Source: Psychrobacter namhaensis (GTDB lineage: Bacteria; Pseudomonadota; Gammaproteobacteria; Pseudomonadales; Moraxellaceae). From it: a stretch of 64,000 bases of DNA. The DNA is taken from positions 123,900 to 187,899 of the forward strand of contig NZ_JABASS010000004.1 of the NCBI RefSeq assembly GCF_016107545.1, given 5' to 3'. The translations under genes and the position numbers were made by a program. A model generated the notes under the pieces. The model had not been told where the DNA came from. It made no database searches and saw nothing but the letters and a program-made list of their open reading frames with translations. Of the stretch, positions 27,765 to 37,094 are shown one piece after another; position 1 is the stretch's first letter; each line of letters opens with the position of its first letter.

Positions 27765-28850
27765 ATGTATGGCGTCTTAATGATAGATATCGATAGCACC
27801 GCCTTAACGCCTGAAGATGTGAGCTTGATCAAACAAGCCCAAGTCGGCGGTGTCATACTGTTTGCGCGTAACGTCACCAATGCCGCGCAAGTACGAACGC
27901 TGTGCGATGATATACGCTATCACAATCCTGATATATTAATTGGAGTCGACCAAGAAGGCGGCCGCGTCGCTCGGCTACGTGAGGGCTTTACGCCCTTACC
28001 CGCTATGGGCAGGCTTGGTGATCTATTTAATCAAGACCCAAACCGGGCACTTAGCTGTGCTTATGACTGTGGCTATCTGATGGCGGCAGAGGTATTGGCT
28101 GTGGGCATTGATCTAAGCTTTGCACCTGTACTCGATAGAGGCGGCATTAGCCAAGTCATCGGCGATCGCAGCTTTCATCATGAGCCGCAGGCCATTACTG
28201 CTTTGGCAACCCAGTTTATGCGCGGTATGAAGGCTGCAGGCATGGCAACCACCGGTAAGCACTTCCCCGGTCATGGGGCGATTGCGCCTGATTCCCATGT
28301 GTCAGAAGCCATTGATACACGCAGCTTAGATGAAATTATCAATACTGATATGCAACCTTTTGCCCAGACGCTGCCATGGCTAGATGCACTCATGCCAGCG
28401 CACGTGATATTTTCGCAAGTAGATAATAAGCCTGCAGGGTTTTCTAAAATTTGGCTAAAAGACATCATTCGTGACAAGATTGAGTTTGATGGCGTACTCT
28501 TTTCTGATGACTTATCGATGGCAGGAGCCAAAGCGGCAGGCAATGTCAGCGCCCGCGTAAAAGCCGCTATTGGGGCCGGTTGTGATATTGCACTGGTCTG
28601 TAATGATCGCGTCGCAGCCCATGAAGCAGCAGAAGCAGCACAAGAGTTGCCTTACCCTAATCAAGATCGGATTAAAACGATGTGCGGTAACATTCCCACA
28701 TGGCAGGGCGATCTTGAGTCTACTTGTCAGCAGTTTGCTTATTGGCAACAGGCCAAAGACAACATCACGCAGACTTTCTTTGAGACGCAGTCTTCAGCTG
28801 ATACCAGTACTGCCCCCGATCAATCGTCAGACCCTACCCACTATAAGTAG
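27765..28850 (+). CDS. nagZ: Beta-N-acetylhexosaminidase (murein recycling)
   Basis: Cytoplasmic glycoside hydrolase family 3 enzyme removing N-acetylglucosamine from anhydro-muropeptides during murein recycling. It has 361 residues, close to the usual about 340. Landmarks are GVILFARNVTN, GVDQEGGRVARLREGFTPLPAMG, APVLDRGG, IGDRSFH, the catalytic loop GKHFPGHGAIAPDSHV with its Asp-His pair, MPAHVIFSQVD and the nucleophile motif VLFSDDLSM. The start ATG at 27765 follows GAGGAG at ideal spacing. In relatives NagZ product muropeptides control ampC induction; no ampC is visible here. Single gene with a terminator. Confidence 0.96.
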   Translation: MYGVLMIDIDSTALTPEDVSLIKQAQVGGVILFARNVTNAAQVRTLCDDIRYHNPDILIGVDQEGGRVARLREGFTPLPAMGRLGDLFNQDPNRALSCAYDCGYLMAAEVLAVGIDLSFAPVLDRGGISQVIGDRSFHHEPQAITALATQFMRGMKAAGMATTGKHFPGHGAIAPDSHVSEAIDTRSLDEIINTDMQPFAQTLPWLDALMPAHVIFSQVDNKPAGFSKIWLKDIIRDKIEFDGVLFSDDLSMAGAKAAGNVSARVKAAIGAGCDIALVCNDRVAAHEAAEAAQELPYPNQDRIKTMCGNIPTWQGDLESTCQQFAYWQQAKDNITQTFFETQSSADTSTAPDQSSDPTHYK

Positions 28851-28918
28851 CCATAGTAATATTTAAGTCATGTTCAATTTTTATCAATCCCAGCGCATGA
28901 TGTTTTATGTTGCCAAAA

Positions 28919-28951
28919 TAAAAACCGCCTCTTTATCAGAAGCGGTTTTTT
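28919..28951. terminator. Bidirectional terminator between nagZ and the OmpA-like gene
   Basis: Stem AAAACCGC / GCGGTTTT with A and T runs on its two sides, between converging genes. Confidence 0.88.
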
Positions 28952-28994
28952 AACATTAGATATTCGTTCGTTATTTTATACAAATAATCGACTA

Positions 28995-30623
28995 TTAGTT
29001 GGTAGGATCTAACTCAGTACCTTGAGTCGCGTCATCACCATCTGGTAATAGATCATCATTGTTACCATCAGTTGGATTTAAATCTGGATCTAATTCATCA
29101 TCAGTCATGGTTATATCACCACTATCACCTGCAGTCACAGAGATACCTTCGTTACCCGTTACGGTAGAGTCATCATAAACGGTGAACTCAATGCGGCGGT
29201 TACGGAAACGACCTTGTGGAGTAGAGTTATCGGCAATTGGATCTGTCTCACCCAGACCTTTTGTGCTCAGTTTGCTAGGATCAGCACCTTGTGACACCAT
29301 ATACTCTTTTACCGATTCGGCACGTTCACGTGATAGCTCCATGTTATAAGAGTCAGAAGCCAGTTTATCAGTATGGCCAATAATCATCAGCTCCATATCT
29401 GGTACTTGTTCCATAATTTGAACCGCACGGTCTAACAACGGCTTATTGACCTCAGGAATAAAGGCTTTATCTAGCTCAAAGTTGATAACCTGTAGACTTA
29501 AGGCGCGGGCAACATCACGTGGATCTGGATTTTCCCCAAGGTTGTTAAGCGCAAGCTCGGCTGCAGTCATGCTACTTTCAATCTCGTTGCGCAAGTCTAA
29601 TGGGCCTTCTGCCATAACAGTCATAGACGGTACTGCTGCTCGCAAGTCATTAACCAGTTGATCTAAAATATCGGCATCAGGTGAGTTAACAACAATTTCT
29701 TCACCTTTAATGATCATACTGGCATTTGGTACGCTTCTGATGAGTTGTAGAATCTCAGGCAATTGTGCGGCAGCTGGCATATCAGCGGCAAAGCTATCAT
29801 CCACGTCAGCACGGCACTTGTCAGTTTCACCCGCGGCAAACGTGCTGGTTAATGCATCTATCACGGTGGTTTGCAGCGCAGCATCACCTACATTCATACG
29901 GCAAGCGTATAAAGTATTATCTGCACCAGTGGCAATACGCAACGAAGCAGGTACAACATCCGCTGCCACCGCTACTTGCTCATCACCTACATTTTCTTGC
30001 TCCTCAACTACAACTGGCGTCGCTACAGGCTCAGGGTCTTCTTGGCAACCACGCAGTAGGGCCCATGCAAGCGCACCTAAGATAATCAAACCAATAATAG
30101 GCAGTAGCGCTTTCATAAAGCTGCCCTGTTTTTCTTCTTCACGTACGAGTGGGGCCGTACTAACGGTATCAGAGATACGCTCACCAGCAGGGGCAGCCGC
30201 GACCATACCGGCGGGTAAGACAGTACCTGCCCACGCTGGAATGTGATGCTGATAACTAGAGAGATTGTCATTTAAGAACTGTGGTACTGGGGTATTACCT
30301 GCCAAGCTTTTGATTTCGTGAAAAGCAAGGGGTGCGGCCATCGCGATCAAACCACGAGCTTCTGTCGTATCAACGTTATGCTTGCTGGCTAACTCACGCG
30401 AAATCTGATCGCGGTGTGAACCCTCTGTCCACACTCGATCATAGAAACCTTGGTCATCACGAGCGATATTTTCGTTGGCGAAGCGACCATAAGTGTCTTT
30501 GTCAGCAAGACGGGCGGCAAAAATAGCGTAAAACTGCTCAAGCAAATTTTGCTTAGCGGGATTACGATCATCGCCTAAGACGGCTGGCGTGACTGTCCGC
30601 GTTAAATGATTAATAATATCCAT
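28995..30623 (-). CDS. Membrane-anchored OmpA-domain protein
   Basis: 542 residues in four parts: a helical N-terminal region of about 130 residues (LLEQFYAIFAARLADKDTYG), a single membrane span at about 171-190, a periplasmic domain at about 210-345 with two copies of a BON-like fold pattern (ASLRIATG...LYACRMNVGDAALQ, MIIKGEEIVV), and an OmpA/MotB peptidoglycan-binding domain at about 375-475 (INFELDKAFIPEVNKPLL, IIGHTDKLASDSYNMELSRERAESV, GRFRNRRIEFTV). An acidic tail of about 60 residues ends it. The start has GGAGG at good spacing. It probably links the inner membrane to murein. It follows a paralogue lacking the OmpA domain, 394 bases upstream. Confidence 0.85.
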   Translation of the reverse strand: MDIINHLTRTVTPAVLGDDRNPAKQNLLEQFYAIFAARLADKDTYGRFANENIARDDQGFYDRVWTEGSHRDQISRELASKHNVDTTEARGLIAMAAPLAFHEIKSLAGNTPVPQFLNDNLSSYQHHIPAWAGTVLPAGMVAAAPAGERISDTVSTAPLVREEEKQGSFMKALLPIIGLIILGALAWALLRGCQEDPEPVATPVVVEEQENVGDEQVAVAADVVPASLRIATGADNTLYACRMNVGDAALQTTVIDALTSTFAAGETDKCRADVDDSFAADMPAAAQLPEILQLIRSVPNASMIIKGEEIVVNSPDADILDQLVNDLRAAVPSMTVMAEGPLDLRNEIESSMTAAELALNNLGENPDPRDVARALSLQVINFELDKAFIPEVNKPLLDRAVQIMEQVPDMELMIIGHTDKLASDSYNMELSRERAESVKEYMVSQGADPSKLSTKGLGETDPIADNSTPQGRFRNRRIEFTVYDDSTVTGNEGISVTAGDSGDITMTDDELDPDLNPTDGNNDDLLPDGDDATQGTELDPTN

Positions 30624-31017
30624 AATATAATTCCTCCATTAATACTTATTGGTATAATTTGATTAGTGAAAAATAAAAAAACAACGTAAAATTTTAATAT
30701 CAAATTTTTTGATATACGATAAAACCATCACAGTTAACGCTGGCGATGGCTATATTCAACCATTGTTATTATAAAAGTCTTAAGCCCGAGTTCACAATCA
30801 ACACGTTGTTGTACAAATGATACGTTAGGTAATGTTTCAGTTATGGCACGTAACCAAAAAAGCGTTCAGGTACAAGTCACTAACATATTAGCCATAGGTA
30901 GCGACAGAATAAGCGACAAATTATGGAAGCGTTGAAGTAGGTGATGGCTAACAATTTATAAGCTAAAACAAGCGGGCTATCCTATACCTGAGGACAGCCA
31001 CTTATAACACTTAATTA
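30624..31017. other. Gap between the two OmpA-like paralogues
   Basis: About 390 bases. The left half is AT-rich and precedes the strong ribosome-binding site of the gene starting at 30623, so it probably holds that gene's promoter. A hairpin at 30975-30999 likely ends the upstream gene. Confidence 0.45.
30975..30999 (-). terminator. Probable terminator after the OmpA-less paralogue
   Basis: Leftward, stem GGCTGTCCT / AGGATAGCC (one G-U pair) with a 7-base loop; a short T stretch follows after five bases. The T run is weak. Confidence 0.5.
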
Positions 31018-32604
31018 TTACCTCACTTGTGCAGGCTCAGCGACGATGATGGTGCTCGCCATGTCCTCTACTTCTGACTGCGAGATAGGGCCTGATGGTC
31101 TATTATTCGTTGGTACATTGTTAGGGGTATTGCTCAGACCATTATTGTTACTATTAAAACCACTGTTGCTGGGTGCCGGCGTAGGCCTCACACGATCGCC
31201 AGTATCGTCATCTGGTGCCTGATATTCTCCAGATTCGCCGCCGTTATAGTCATTACCATACTGAAGATTTGAAGTTGTCCGCTCATTTCCAAATTGATTG
31301 TTTTCACCATTCATGTCTGCGGTGTTGTTCATCGTCTCACCCTGATTGTTATCAGGCAATGGTAGAGGCGCTGCGCTATCTACGGTCAGTGCTGGTGCTA
31401 AAGTCCGTACATCTGTGGCCAATCGCTGCAGCAACAGGCTATCTGGTGCTTCTAACATGAGACGGTCATTTTGCAAATGCAGACGCGCAAATGGAGTGGC
31501 TCTCAGCAGGGTCAACACATTGGGCAACACCTCCACTGGTAAATTGGCCAGACTATTTGCGACACCTTTTTGCACAGTCAGCTCACAAATACTCGCCTGC
31601 TCGCCAAAACTTGTGCTTAGCGCCTGTTGTAATGTACTTTGTAGCGAGTCATCACCAACTATAGCGCTACAGGTATACAAACTGCCACTGTCGTCTACCC
31701 CAACGATTAACTCAACTGGCGTTACTACCTGTGCTACTGGCGCAGGTGCCACAACCACAGGCGCTGGCTCAACAGGCTCTACTGGTGGTGGACTGTTAGG
31801 GCGGAAGTACAGCGCCCAAGCAGCCAGCCCAGTGGCCACAACGGCTACTGATAATAAAAATATTCGTACCAGTAAATCGTTGCGTTGATTACGGGTGCGT
31901 ACTTTTTCGTGCTTCATGCTGCTGTTTTCTGCCTGATGATGAGTTGATGGATTGGCATGAAAGGCATCATTATTTGCTCCAAAGTGGGTCTCGGTGCTCT
32001 CTATACTAGCGCTTTTAGTATCAGCATTTGCCAGATAAGCCACTGTGGCGCTTTTGTTTGTCTCAGACTCATGAAGCTCATTTAAAGAAGGGTCACGCAC
32101 TGGTACGGTATTAGCGTCGCCTGTAATTTCTGAGTTTATGTCTGAAGCATAACTAACGCTGTGAGCAGCGGTAATAATAGGTGCCGACCATATCGGTAAA
32201 TAAGGACGCAACCTAGCCTGCTCTCCTTGTAAGAACGCGGGTAAAAACTGACCGTTGGCCAATATTGTGAGCTCTCGATAAGCCAGTGGCGCGGCATTGA
32301 AGAGCAACTGTGCGGTAGTCTGTTCATCAATATGAAAACTGGCTGCCAATTCTTGGATAAAAACCTGCTGCAACCTTTGATCTGGCCACAACTGTTCCAA
32401 TAGAGGGACATCTGTAGCAGTGGCAATGCTAGTCACTTGGTTGGCACGCAGCAGCTGTGAGTAAACCTGTGGCAGTGCCAAACGCGCCGCTAAAATGGCG
32501 TAGAATTGCTCCAGTAAACTGACATAAGCCACATTATCTTGGCGATCACCCTCACCTAGCACGGCTGGAGTGACACTTTTTTCTAGTTGATCGATAATAC
32601 TCAT
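31018..32604 (-). CDS. Membrane-anchored paralogue of the OmpA-like protein, lacking the OmpA domain
   Basis: 528 residues. The N-terminal region matches the next gene (TPAVLG near residue 13, then LLEQFYAILAARLALPQVY), and a single membrane span lies at about 236-258 after a longer, polar linker. The periplasmic part repeats the neighbour's pattern (GSLYTCSAIVGDDSLQSTLQ, LRATPFARLHLQNDRLMLEAPD) but ends in a low-complexity N/G/P/S-rich tail instead of an OmpA domain. The two genes clearly share an ancestor. No family name came to mind for the shared N-terminal domain. Start ATG at 32604 with AGGCAGG upstream. Role is unknown; perhaps it partners the OmpA-domain protein. Confidence 0.78.
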   Translation of the reverse strand: MSIIDQLEKSVTPAVLGEGDRQDNVAYVSLLEQFYAILAARLALPQVYSQLLRANQVTSIATATDVPLLEQLWPDQRLQQVFIQELAASFHIDEQTTAQLLFNAAPLAYRELTILANGQFLPAFLQGEQARLRPYLPIWSAPIITAAHSVSYASDINSEITGDANTVPVRDPSLNELHESETNKSATVAYLANADTKSASIESTETHFGANNDAFHANPSTHHQAENSSMKHEKVRTRNQRNDLLVRIFLLSVAVVATGLAAWALYFRPNSPPPVEPVEPAPVVVAPAPVAQVVTPVELIVGVDDSGSLYTCSAIVGDDSLQSTLQQALSTSFGEQASICELTVQKGVANSLANLPVEVLPNVLTLLRATPFARLHLQNDRLMLEAPDSLLLQRLATDVRTLAPALTVDSAAPLPLPDNNQGETMNNTADMNGENNQFGNERTTSNLQYGNDYNGGESGEYQAPDDDTGDRVRPTPAPSNSGFNSNNNGLSNTPNNVPTNNRPSGPISQSEVEDMASTIIVAEPAQVR

Positions 32605-32984
32605 CGTTGCCTGCCTTTTTCGTCCTTCACCATCCGCCTACGAAATTATGAAGGGCTCATTTTATTTGTTTTATTGCGCTTCCATGCTCTCGAGCATTGC
32701 CCGCATTCATAACAACACTACCGTCAAGATACGAAGCATTACTCAACTGCTCTCATACCCTGCTATATTATTCACTGTAAAAGCATAAAAAAGCATCGTT
32801 TTGTCACATAATAAGTTTTTGCATTATGATAACTACTGTTAGTATGACTTTATTATTAACCGCTACCCCTTAATAATAAAGTCATTGGTCATATTCAGTT
32901 TTCACTCAGCCGTAACGCTTAGGCGTTGAATATAGTCAGTTATAGCCATTTGTAACATATCAGGCACGGCCTAAGGATTTCCCT
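32605..32984. other. Divergent region upstream of the rhomboid gene
   Basis: About 380 bases between divergent genes. It holds a long inverted repeat at 32844-32885 and the rhomboid ribosome-binding site AAGGA at about 32973. No coding region seen. Confidence 0.5.
32844..32885. repeat. 16-base-pair perfect inverted repeat in a divergent promoter region
   Basis: Arms 32844-32859 and 32870-32885 are exact reverse complements (start ATGACTTTATTATTAA), with a 10-base spacer. There is no T run on either side. It lies about 100 bases before the rhomboid gene and 240 before the leftward gene. Confidence 0.85.
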
Positions 32985-33593
32985 TTGTTAAACCATACGA
33001 CCCTTATCATTATTATCACGGTTATTGTCAGCTTAGTGGCTTGGCAAAACAAGGCATTGTTTAATCGACTTATTTTTTATCCACCTGCCGTCAACAATGG
33101 CCAGTGGGATCGTTTTGTGACGCATGGCTTTATCCATGCCGATAGTATGCACCTGCTTTTTAACATGTTTACCTTGTACTTTTTTGGTCGTGCTATTGAG
33201 GGCCTGTATAAACCTTTTTTATTCGGTTATGGTTTTGTGGTTTTTTATGTGCTGGCGATTATCATCGCGATGATTCCAAGCTATATTAAGCATAAAAATA
33301 CGGCCAGCTATTTAAGCCTTGGAGCCTCAGGCGGTGTCTCAGCCGTATTGTTTGCGTTTATTTTGCTGGCTCCGTGGGAAAAAATCTACCTATTTGCAAT
33401 TATTCCTATCCCAGCGATATTATTTGCGATCGCTTATGTCGCTTATAGTATCTACGCTGATAAACGTGGCGGCTCAAACATCAATCACATGGCACACATG
33501 TGGGGCGGCGCGTTTGGCGTTATAGCCACGATTATTTTAGAGCCACAAGTACTGCCACACTTTATCAATGCGCTACTGTCGCCTGGTTTTTAG
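32985..33593 (+). CDS. Rhomboid-family intramembrane serine protease
   Basis: 202-residue membrane protein with six hydrophobic spans, the basic rhomboid core. The catalytic serine is S115 in GASG and the histidine H171 in the final spans (HMAHMWGG). The L1-loop/span-2 motif HADSMHLLFNMFTLYFFG carries the conserved His and Asn. It starts with TTG at 32985, well supported by AAGGA seven bases upstream and by the absence of a suitable ATG before the first span. Substrates are unknown. Single gene. Confidence 0.9.
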   Translation: MLNHTTLIIIITVIVSLVAWQNKALFNRLIFYPPAVNNGQWDRFVTHGFIHADSMHLLFNMFTLYFFGRAIEGLYKPFLFGYGFVVFYVLAIIIAMIPSYIKHKNTASYLSLGASGGVSAVLFAFILLAPWEKIYLFAIIPIPAILFAIAYVAYSIYADKRGGSNINHMAHMWGGAFGVIATIILEPQVLPHFINALLSPGF

Positions 33594-33906
33594 ATGTAGA
33601 TAAAGGATTTTGCTCAAACAGTAGCAACAGCAAATCAAAGCAGTAATAATGGCAATAGCAATAGTTTTAACAACAACTTCTTCAGTCCCTGCGAATATGT
33701 GAGTTCAGTATAAAAGCGATACCGTGGGACTGGATGAATTTTTTGCAGCCTCTGTCTGCGTAGGCACAGCACGCCAGAAAAACTGATACCAGTTCCACAT
33801 CAGAATATGATGTCTCTGTTTTATTTAGAATTGACTATAGCGATCGATGTGGTGGCATCACTTTACAGGTTGCGGACCTTTATACATTAAGATTTGATAA
33901 ATAATT
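33594..33906. other. Gap after the rhomboid gene with a complex inverted repeat
   Basis: About 310 bases with no gene. Bases 33724-33733 and 33789-33798 are inverted copies matching at 9 of 10 positions and enclose a 55-base segment containing a T run and the sequence CTGTCTGCGTAGGCACAG. It looks like an intergenic repeat element; I could not confirm other copies in this window. Confidence 0.45.
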
Positions 33907-34872
33907 ATGATTATAGATATTATCGGTGACATTCACGGTTATGCAGACAAGCTGGTAGGTCTACTACAGCAGTTGGGCTATCGTCATAACGGCCGTTACT
34001 TTGTGCCGCCCGTCGGTCATCGTGCGCTGTTTATTGGTGATTTAATCGACCGTGGGCCTCAGCAGCTAGCCACCTTGGAGATTGTTTTTGCCATGTTGGA
34101 TGCCGACGTGGCTGATGCGGTGATGGGCAATCATGAATATAACGCATTGGCCTTTGCCACGCTTGACCCTCACGATCCTAGCCAGTATTTGCGCTCGCAC
34201 AGTGAGGTGCATGTGCGCCAACATGAAGCGTTTTTAGCCGAAATCCCTTTTGGTTCAGACAGCCATAAATATTGGCTACAGCGCTTTTACGAGATTCCCT
34301 TATGGATTGAGACTGACTATGCCTGCTTTGTGCATGCCTGCTGGGATATCGATAGCATGGCGGTACTAAAACCATTGCTGACTGACGATAACTGTCTCAC
34401 ATCGCACGGACTGACAGTCACGGCAAAAGAGCACACCGTCCCGTTTGATGCGCTAGAGCGGGTCCTAAAAGGTGTCGAGACGCCACTACCGAACGGTCTG
34501 GTGATGGTCGATAAAGAAGGCACGAAGCGCACCCGCGTCAGGGTCCGCTGGTGGCTAGATGAGCTAAATACGCGCACACTTTACGAGGTGGCACGTGCGC
34601 CTATGTCCGCGTTGGCCCAAATTCCAAGTGATGCACTGGCAGAAAACATTGATTTTGCGCTAAAAACGCATAAGCCGGTGTTTGTCGGTCACTATTGGCT
34701 GACCGGCACGCCTGAGCCCCTTAGCCCGCAAGTCGCCTGTACCGATTATTCAGCAGCGGTAGACAGCGGTTACTTGACTTGTTATCAGCTTGATACTGAG
34801 CGTCCACTGCCCCTAAAAGCCAGTAACTTTATCCAATACAACCATGATGAAGACGCAGGTACAACACAATAA
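33907..34872 (+). CDS. Calcineurin-like metallophosphatase
   Basis: 321-residue cytoplasmic phosphoesterase with the three metal-binding motifs in order: GDIHG (residues 7-11), GDLIDRG (about 43-49) and GNHE (about 77-80). This spacing matches the PrpE/ApaH/serine-threonine protein phosphatase branch. A later histidine segment, FVGHYWLTG near residue 265, completes the site. The substrate could be a phosphoprotein, a dinucleoside polyphosphate or another phosphoester; sequence alone does not say. The ATG at 33907 has no clear ribosome-binding site. It lies about 100 bases upstream of purE on the same strand and may share a transcript. Confidence 0.85.
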   Translation: MIIDIIGDIHGYADKLVGLLQQLGYRHNGRYFVPPVGHRALFIGDLIDRGPQQLATLEIVFAMLDADVADAVMGNHEYNALAFATLDPHDPSQYLRSHSEVHVRQHEAFLAEIPFGSDSHKYWLQRFYEIPLWIETDYACFVHACWDIDSMAVLKPLLTDDNCLTSHGLTVTAKEHTVPFDALERVLKGVETPLPNGLVMVDKEGTKRTRVRVRWWLDELNTRTLYEVARAPMSALAQIPSDALAENIDFALKTHKPVFVGHYWLTGTPEPLSPQVACTDYSAAVDSGYLTCYQLDTERPLPLKASNFIQYNHDEDAGTTQ

Positions 34873-34971
34873 AAACAGCGCCATTCATAAAGCCTTGACA
34901 TTAAACCGCAAACTTGGCTTTACGAGGACCGCAAAACTTTTGTATGATGGGCTTTTTGAGGATATCAAAGC

Positions 34972-35544
34972 ATGAGTACAACATCGGCTACCATGTCAGC
35001 GACCGTCAATTCTGTTGAGCAAAACGGACCTATCACCTCTCCTACGGGTCAACCAAAAGTTGGCATTATCATGGGCTCACAATCTGACTGGGCAACCATG
35101 AGCGCCGCTGCACAGTTGCTAGCAGACTTTGATATCGCCTTTGACTGTGAAGTGGTCTCAGCACACCGTACGCCTGATAGGTTGTTTGATTATGCCAAAA
35201 GCGCAAAAGATAATGGCTTACAAGTCATCATCGCTGGAGCAGGCGGTGCCGCCCATCTGCCCGGTATGTGTGCCAGTCAAACGCCGCTGCCCGTCTTTGG
35301 TGTGCCGGTAAAATCCTCTATGCTGAGCGGTTGGGACAGCTTGCTGTCTATCGTGCAGATGCCTAAAGGGGTAGCGGTTGGGACGTTAGCGATTGGTACG
35401 GCAGGTGCGTATAACGCCGCCCTTCTTGCCATTCAAGTCCTAGCCTTGCATGATGAAGCGATTGCTACTAAGCTAGATGACCTGCGTCAATCGCAAACCG
35501 ACACCATTCTTGCTAGCCCAACACCCGGTATTATCAACCATTAA
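34972..35544 (+). CDS. purE: N5-carboxyaminoimidazole ribonucleotide mutase
   Basis: Purine synthesis enzyme that converts N5-CAIR, made by PurK, to CAIR. It has 190 residues; the core begins at about residue 24 with [14 protein letters not shown], so there is a roughly 20-residue Ser/Thr-rich N-terminal extension over typical PurE. Other landmarks are [30 protein letters not shown] and [24 protein letters not shown]. The ATG at 34972 follows GAGGA with 9 bases between. purK follows 197 bases later, with a hairpin between them. Confidence 0.96.
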   Translation: MSTTSATMSATVNSVEQNGPITSPTGQPKVGIIMGSQSDWATMSAAAQLLADFDIAFDCEVVSAHRTPDRLFDYAKSAKDNGLQVIIAGAGGAAHLPGMCASQTPLPVFGVPVKSSMLSGWDSLLSIVQMPKGVAVGTLAIGTAGAYNAALLAIQVLALHDEAIATKLDDLRQSQTDTILASPTPGIINH

Positions 35545-35644
35545 TCGATAATAGTTATCGAGCATTTATCGCAAATACTGTTGATACCAACGATATGGAT
35601 AGTCTTAACTTGATATTTGTTTTTAGATGGGTTCTACTTAATAC

Positions 35645-35676
35645 AAGGTGCAGACAATGCACCTTTTCCTATTTTA
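35645..35676 (+). terminator. Hairpin terminator/attenuator between purE and purK
   Basis: Perfect 8-base-pair stem AAGGTGCA / TGCACCTT, 5-base loop, followed by T-rich sequence. It may lower purK transcription or end the purE message. Confidence 0.65.
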
Positions 35677-35741
35677 ATAGATTAATCTTTAGCGTTTAAT
35701 ATCCCAAAACCCTTACTCATTTTTAATTTAAAGAGCCTGCC

Positions 35742-37094
35742 ATGACTACAGCAAACGCTTACCCTGTTACCCAAACCATTCTTACCATCGGTATTTTAGG
35801 CGGTGGTCAGCTTGGTATGATGCTTGCCGAAGCAGCCATGCCGTTAGGTTATCAGTGTGTGTTTTTAGAAGACAATGCTGACTGCCCTGCCAGCCTGTAT
35901 GGACGCGTCTTTCACAGCGAACAATTAGAAGCCTTTATTGCGGCAGCGGACGTCTTTACGCTAGAGTTTGAAAACACCCCAACCGCGACGGTCAAGCAGC
36001 TGACTGACTTGTCAAAAGCTGGGGATAAACAAGGCATGTTTCCGCCACTGATCGCTCTTGATATCGCGCAAGATCGCTTAAAAGAAAAGCATATGTTTAA
36101 CGCGCTAGACATCGCCACTGTCCCCTTTAGGGAAGTCAGCTCTGAAGCGGAATTGCAGCAGGCTTGTTACGAGTTGGGGCTACCGATCGTGTTAAAAACC
36201 AGCCGTGGCGGTTATGACGGTAAAGGTCAGTTTTTCATCAAGCAAGACAGCGATATCAAGGCGGCATGGCAGGATCTTAAAGATGCCGTTAGTGGTAAGG
36301 GTTCACTGACGCCAACACCAGCCCCTTTGATTGCAGAAGGTTTTATCAACTTTAGCCGTGAGGTATCTATTATCGCGGTCCGAGGACAAAACGGTCAGGT
36401 ACGCTGTTATGATTTGGTCGAAAATCACCATCATCACGGGATTTTGGCCAAAACTCAAGCCCCCGCAGTGGGTACCAGTCACTTATTTCAGCAAGCAACC
36501 AATGCAATTACCACGATTATGAATCATTTAGGCTACGTTGGTGTCATGGCACTTGAGCTATTTGTGACCAAAGACGAGCGCGGTAATGATGTTTTGCTTG
36601 CCAATGAGATTGCCCCGCGCGTACACAATTCTGGGCACTGGAGCATTGAAGGCGCGATCACCAGCCAGTTTGAAAACCACATTCGTGCCGTCGTTGATTT
36701 ACCACTGGGTGATACTGACAATGTCCATCCAGCGATTATGATCAACGTCTTGGGACAATATCCTGATATCAGCGCTGTGCTAAATATTGATGGGGCCCAT
36801 TACCATAGCTACCATAAGGGTGAACGTGACGATCGCAAAATTGCTCATATTACCTTGATGCCTAATGATGTGGCAGATTTAGACCCTGCTTTAGCCAAGC
36901 TCGTTGCTGTACTGCCCAATAAAGTTGGTCTGGATAAAAAATCGAGCCCTATCGATAACAAGTCAGCAGCAGTCGATGCTCCTACTAACACTGAAACTAA
37001 ATCCGAAAAAACTTTAGAAGACACAGATGTATCTGCTGAAGACCGTCAAACAGAGAAACCTGTAAAGGCAGATGTCAATAAGGCTAAGAAATAA
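35742..37094 (+). CDS. purK: N5-carboxyaminoimidazole ribonucleotide synthase
   Basis: ATP-grasp enzyme making N5-CAIR from AIR, bicarbonate and ATP; its product is the substrate of PurE. It has 450 residues; the PurK fold (GILGGGQLGMMLAEAAMPLGY, LEFENTPT, IVLKTSRGGYDGKGQF, AEGFINFSREVSIIAVRG, NEIAPRVHNSGHWSIEGA) ends near residue 390. The last about 55 residues are a polar, charged tail with no domain. The stop overlaps the start of the next gene by one base (TAATG), which implies translational coupling to the YaiI-like gene. Confidence 0.95.
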   Translation: MTTANAYPVTQTILTIGILGGGQLGMMLAEAAMPLGYQCVFLEDNADCPASLYGRVFHSEQLEAFIAAADVFTLEFENTPTATVKQLTDLSKAGDKQGMFPPLIALDIAQDRLKEKHMFNALDIATVPFREVSSEAELQQACYELGLPIVLKTSRGGYDGKGQFFIKQDSDIKAAWQDLKDAVSGKGSLTPTPAPLIAEGFINFSREVSIIAVRGQNGQVRCYDLVENHHHHGILAKTQAPAVGTSHLFQQATNAITTIMNHLGYVGVMALELFVTKDERGNDVLLANEIAPRVHNSGHWSIEGAITSQFENHIRAVVDLPLGDTDNVHPAIMINVLGQYPDISAVLNIDGAHYHSYHKGERDDRKIAHITLMPNDVADLDPALAKLVAVLPNKVGLDKKSSPIDNKSAAVDAPTNTETKSEKTLEDTDVSAEDRQTEKPVKADVNKAKK

